From 1162T-S-0a-05 sp050299435 (GTDB lineage: Bacteria > Pseudomonadota > Gammaproteobacteria > Pseudomonadales > Cellvibrionaceae), in contig JBNKVX010000039.1 of the NCBI GenBank assembly GCA_050299435.1, positions 1 to 33,539 on the forward strand: 33,539 nt of DNA, written 5' to 3'. Positions 32,787 to 33,539 of this stretch are shown in pieces. Each line of letters begins with the position of its first letter. Positions within the stretch are counted from its first letter, which is position 1. A program made the position numbers and the translations under genes. Under the pieces are notes generated by a model. That model was not told the origin of the DNA. It saw only the letters and a list, made by a program, of their open reading frames with translations, and searched no databases.

Positions 32787-33539
32787 TCAATAAACAGTTT
32801 TGGACGCATTTTTAGCGTACCAAAAACGGATAGGTGCGCCATTTTGTTTCAAGCCAACATATAATTCTTTAATTCCAGACGAATCATCGTAACTCCTGCT
32901 TGATTTATATTTTGTGAAATCTATCTTGTAAACTAGGCTACGTTGGTGAGTTGCTAGCACTTTGTCCAGCCAGCTCTTATCTGCCCAGAGAATTGACCCG
33001 TCATCTAGATATTGACTTCGATGATCGTTCTGATCAGCTCTCCACTCACCCCAGACTTCGCTTTTTAATACAAGTTTTCCCTCTTTGTCATGCCATAGGC
33101 GATTTTCATCGTCTGGTGTTAACCTTAAAGTTCTTTTTATAATCAATCCAATTTGTGGCCGCCACTTAGCACTTCTTGATGCCCATTTGTCTCGCTCATC
33201 AATGCCAATTGGGTATTTCTCGGGATTCCATATTAGTGGTTCGAAAATGCTTTTTTGTTGGTATCGATCCGTAAGCCCATTATGTGAGGAAAAGGTTGGT
33301 AGCCAAAAATCATAGTCAGGAGTTTTGGAGAAACTTTTACACCTACCAACAGCACCTTTTCTTCGAGTTATAGCGGAATATAAATAAACATCTACACCGT
33401 CTGGTGAAGTCCAAGAGCCATATATGGGAATAAAATCATTGTCCAATTCGGAAGAAAGCCCTGTTTTTTTATAGAGTTCTTCTTTTTCGAAAAGTATTTC
33501 TTGGTAGCCATCCCGTTTACCAACTAAGTGTTCTTGAGC
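32787..33539 (-). CDS. Unrecognised protein, 5' end outside the window
   Basis: I do not recognise the family. The frame is open from the right window edge (33539) to the stop at 32787-32789, giving at least 250 residues. A TTG at 33446 is a possible internal start but the frame runs on upstream with coding-like sequence (VGKRDGYQEILFEKEELYKK), so the true start lies outside. The visible part is rich in Trp, Asp and Lys (YGSWTSPDGVDVYLYSAITR, WHDKEGKLVLKSEVWGEWR) with no membrane segment. No catalytic motif is evident. Confidence 0.65.
   Translation of the reverse strand, partial: AQEHLVGKRDGYQEILFEKEELYKKTGLSSELDNDFIPIYGSWTSPDGVDVYLYSAITRRKGAVGRCKSFSKTPDYDFWLPTFSSHNGLTDRYQQKSIFEPLIWNPEKYPIGIDERDKWASRSAKWRPQIGLIIKRTLRLTPDDENRLWHDKEGKLVLKSEVWGEWRADQNDHRSQYLDDGSILWADKSWLDKVLATHQRSLVYKIDFTKYKSSRSYDDSSGIKELYVGLKQNGAPIRFWYAKNASKTVY

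Noticed and set aside
32591..32842. 83-codon minus-strand open frame between the 128-aa gene and the right-edge gene
   Set aside because: It translates the dispersed palindrome (SMSASGRKRTK) and overlaps the 3' end of the partial gene at the right edge; no ribosome binding site and no family resemblance.
1..33539. CRISPR arrays, tRNA and rRNA genes, insertion sequences
   Set aside because: I saw no regular repeat-spacer pattern, no cloverleaf-like sequence and no transposase-like reading frame on either strand.

Overview
The window looks like a chromosomal segment of a marine or plant-polymer-degrading gammaproteobacterium of the Cellvibrio/Saccharophagus/Teredinibacter type. The main clue is a secreted GH16 glycanase with two long poly-serine linkers and two carbohydrate-binding modules, an architecture typical of that group. 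The queA-tgt-secD-secF block is also of gammaproteobacterial type. This placement is an inference from architecture and gene order.

Layout. 1-2010: a partial secreted protein (minus strand), then two periplasmic redox proteins (a DsbD-alpha-like protein and a redoxin) on the plus strand, ending at a hairpin. 2016-7184: housekeeping secF, secD, tgt and queA, all on the minus strand, with no yajC between tgt and secD. 7289-7645: a small VOC protein. 7646-8157: a mostly non-coding, AT-rich leader that carries a carrier-protein-like fragment. 8158-28361: one long co-directional run, mostly stop/start-overlapping genes, forming a nonribosomal peptide synthetase (NRPS) biosynthetic cluster. 28427-29470: rsgA (minus strand). 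29955-31487: the GH16 enzyme. 31587-33539: an HD-domain protein and two unrecognised proteins on the minus strand.

The cluster has three NRPS proteins. NRPS1 is A-T. NRPS2 is docking-C-A-T. NRPS3 is docking-C-A-T-C/E. They are joined by TubC-type N-terminal docking domains and acidic C-terminal tails, so the order NRPS1, NRPS2, NRPS3 can be read from the sequence. A cyclic-peptide-type ABC exporter lies between NRPS2 and NRPS3. No thioesterase, MbtH-like protein, phosphopantetheinyl transferase or regulator is visible in the window. Module 2 is strange: its A domain has Gly where the amino-group-binding Asp is expected, and its C domain reads HQxxxDG instead of HHxxxDG. Module 3 has a glycine-like specificity code but is followed by an epimerase-like condensation domain, which would have no stereocentre to act on.

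The NRPS genes run directly into a saccharide toolkit: a chitin-synthase-like GT2 (split by an apparent frameshift), a ChbG/YdjC-type deacetylase, an FAD/NAD(P)-binding oxidoreductase, an FkbM methyltransferase, a GNAT acyltransferase, a membrane acyltransferase-3 and a cupin/JmjC-like oxygenase. Polymerise GlcNAc, N-deacetylate, acylate the amine, methylate, O-acylate is the logic of rhizobial Nod-factor synthesis. Here it is fused genetically to an NRPS. The best working idea is a peptidyl- or aminoacyl-amino-sugar product that may be previously undescribed. This is a hypothesis from gene content only.
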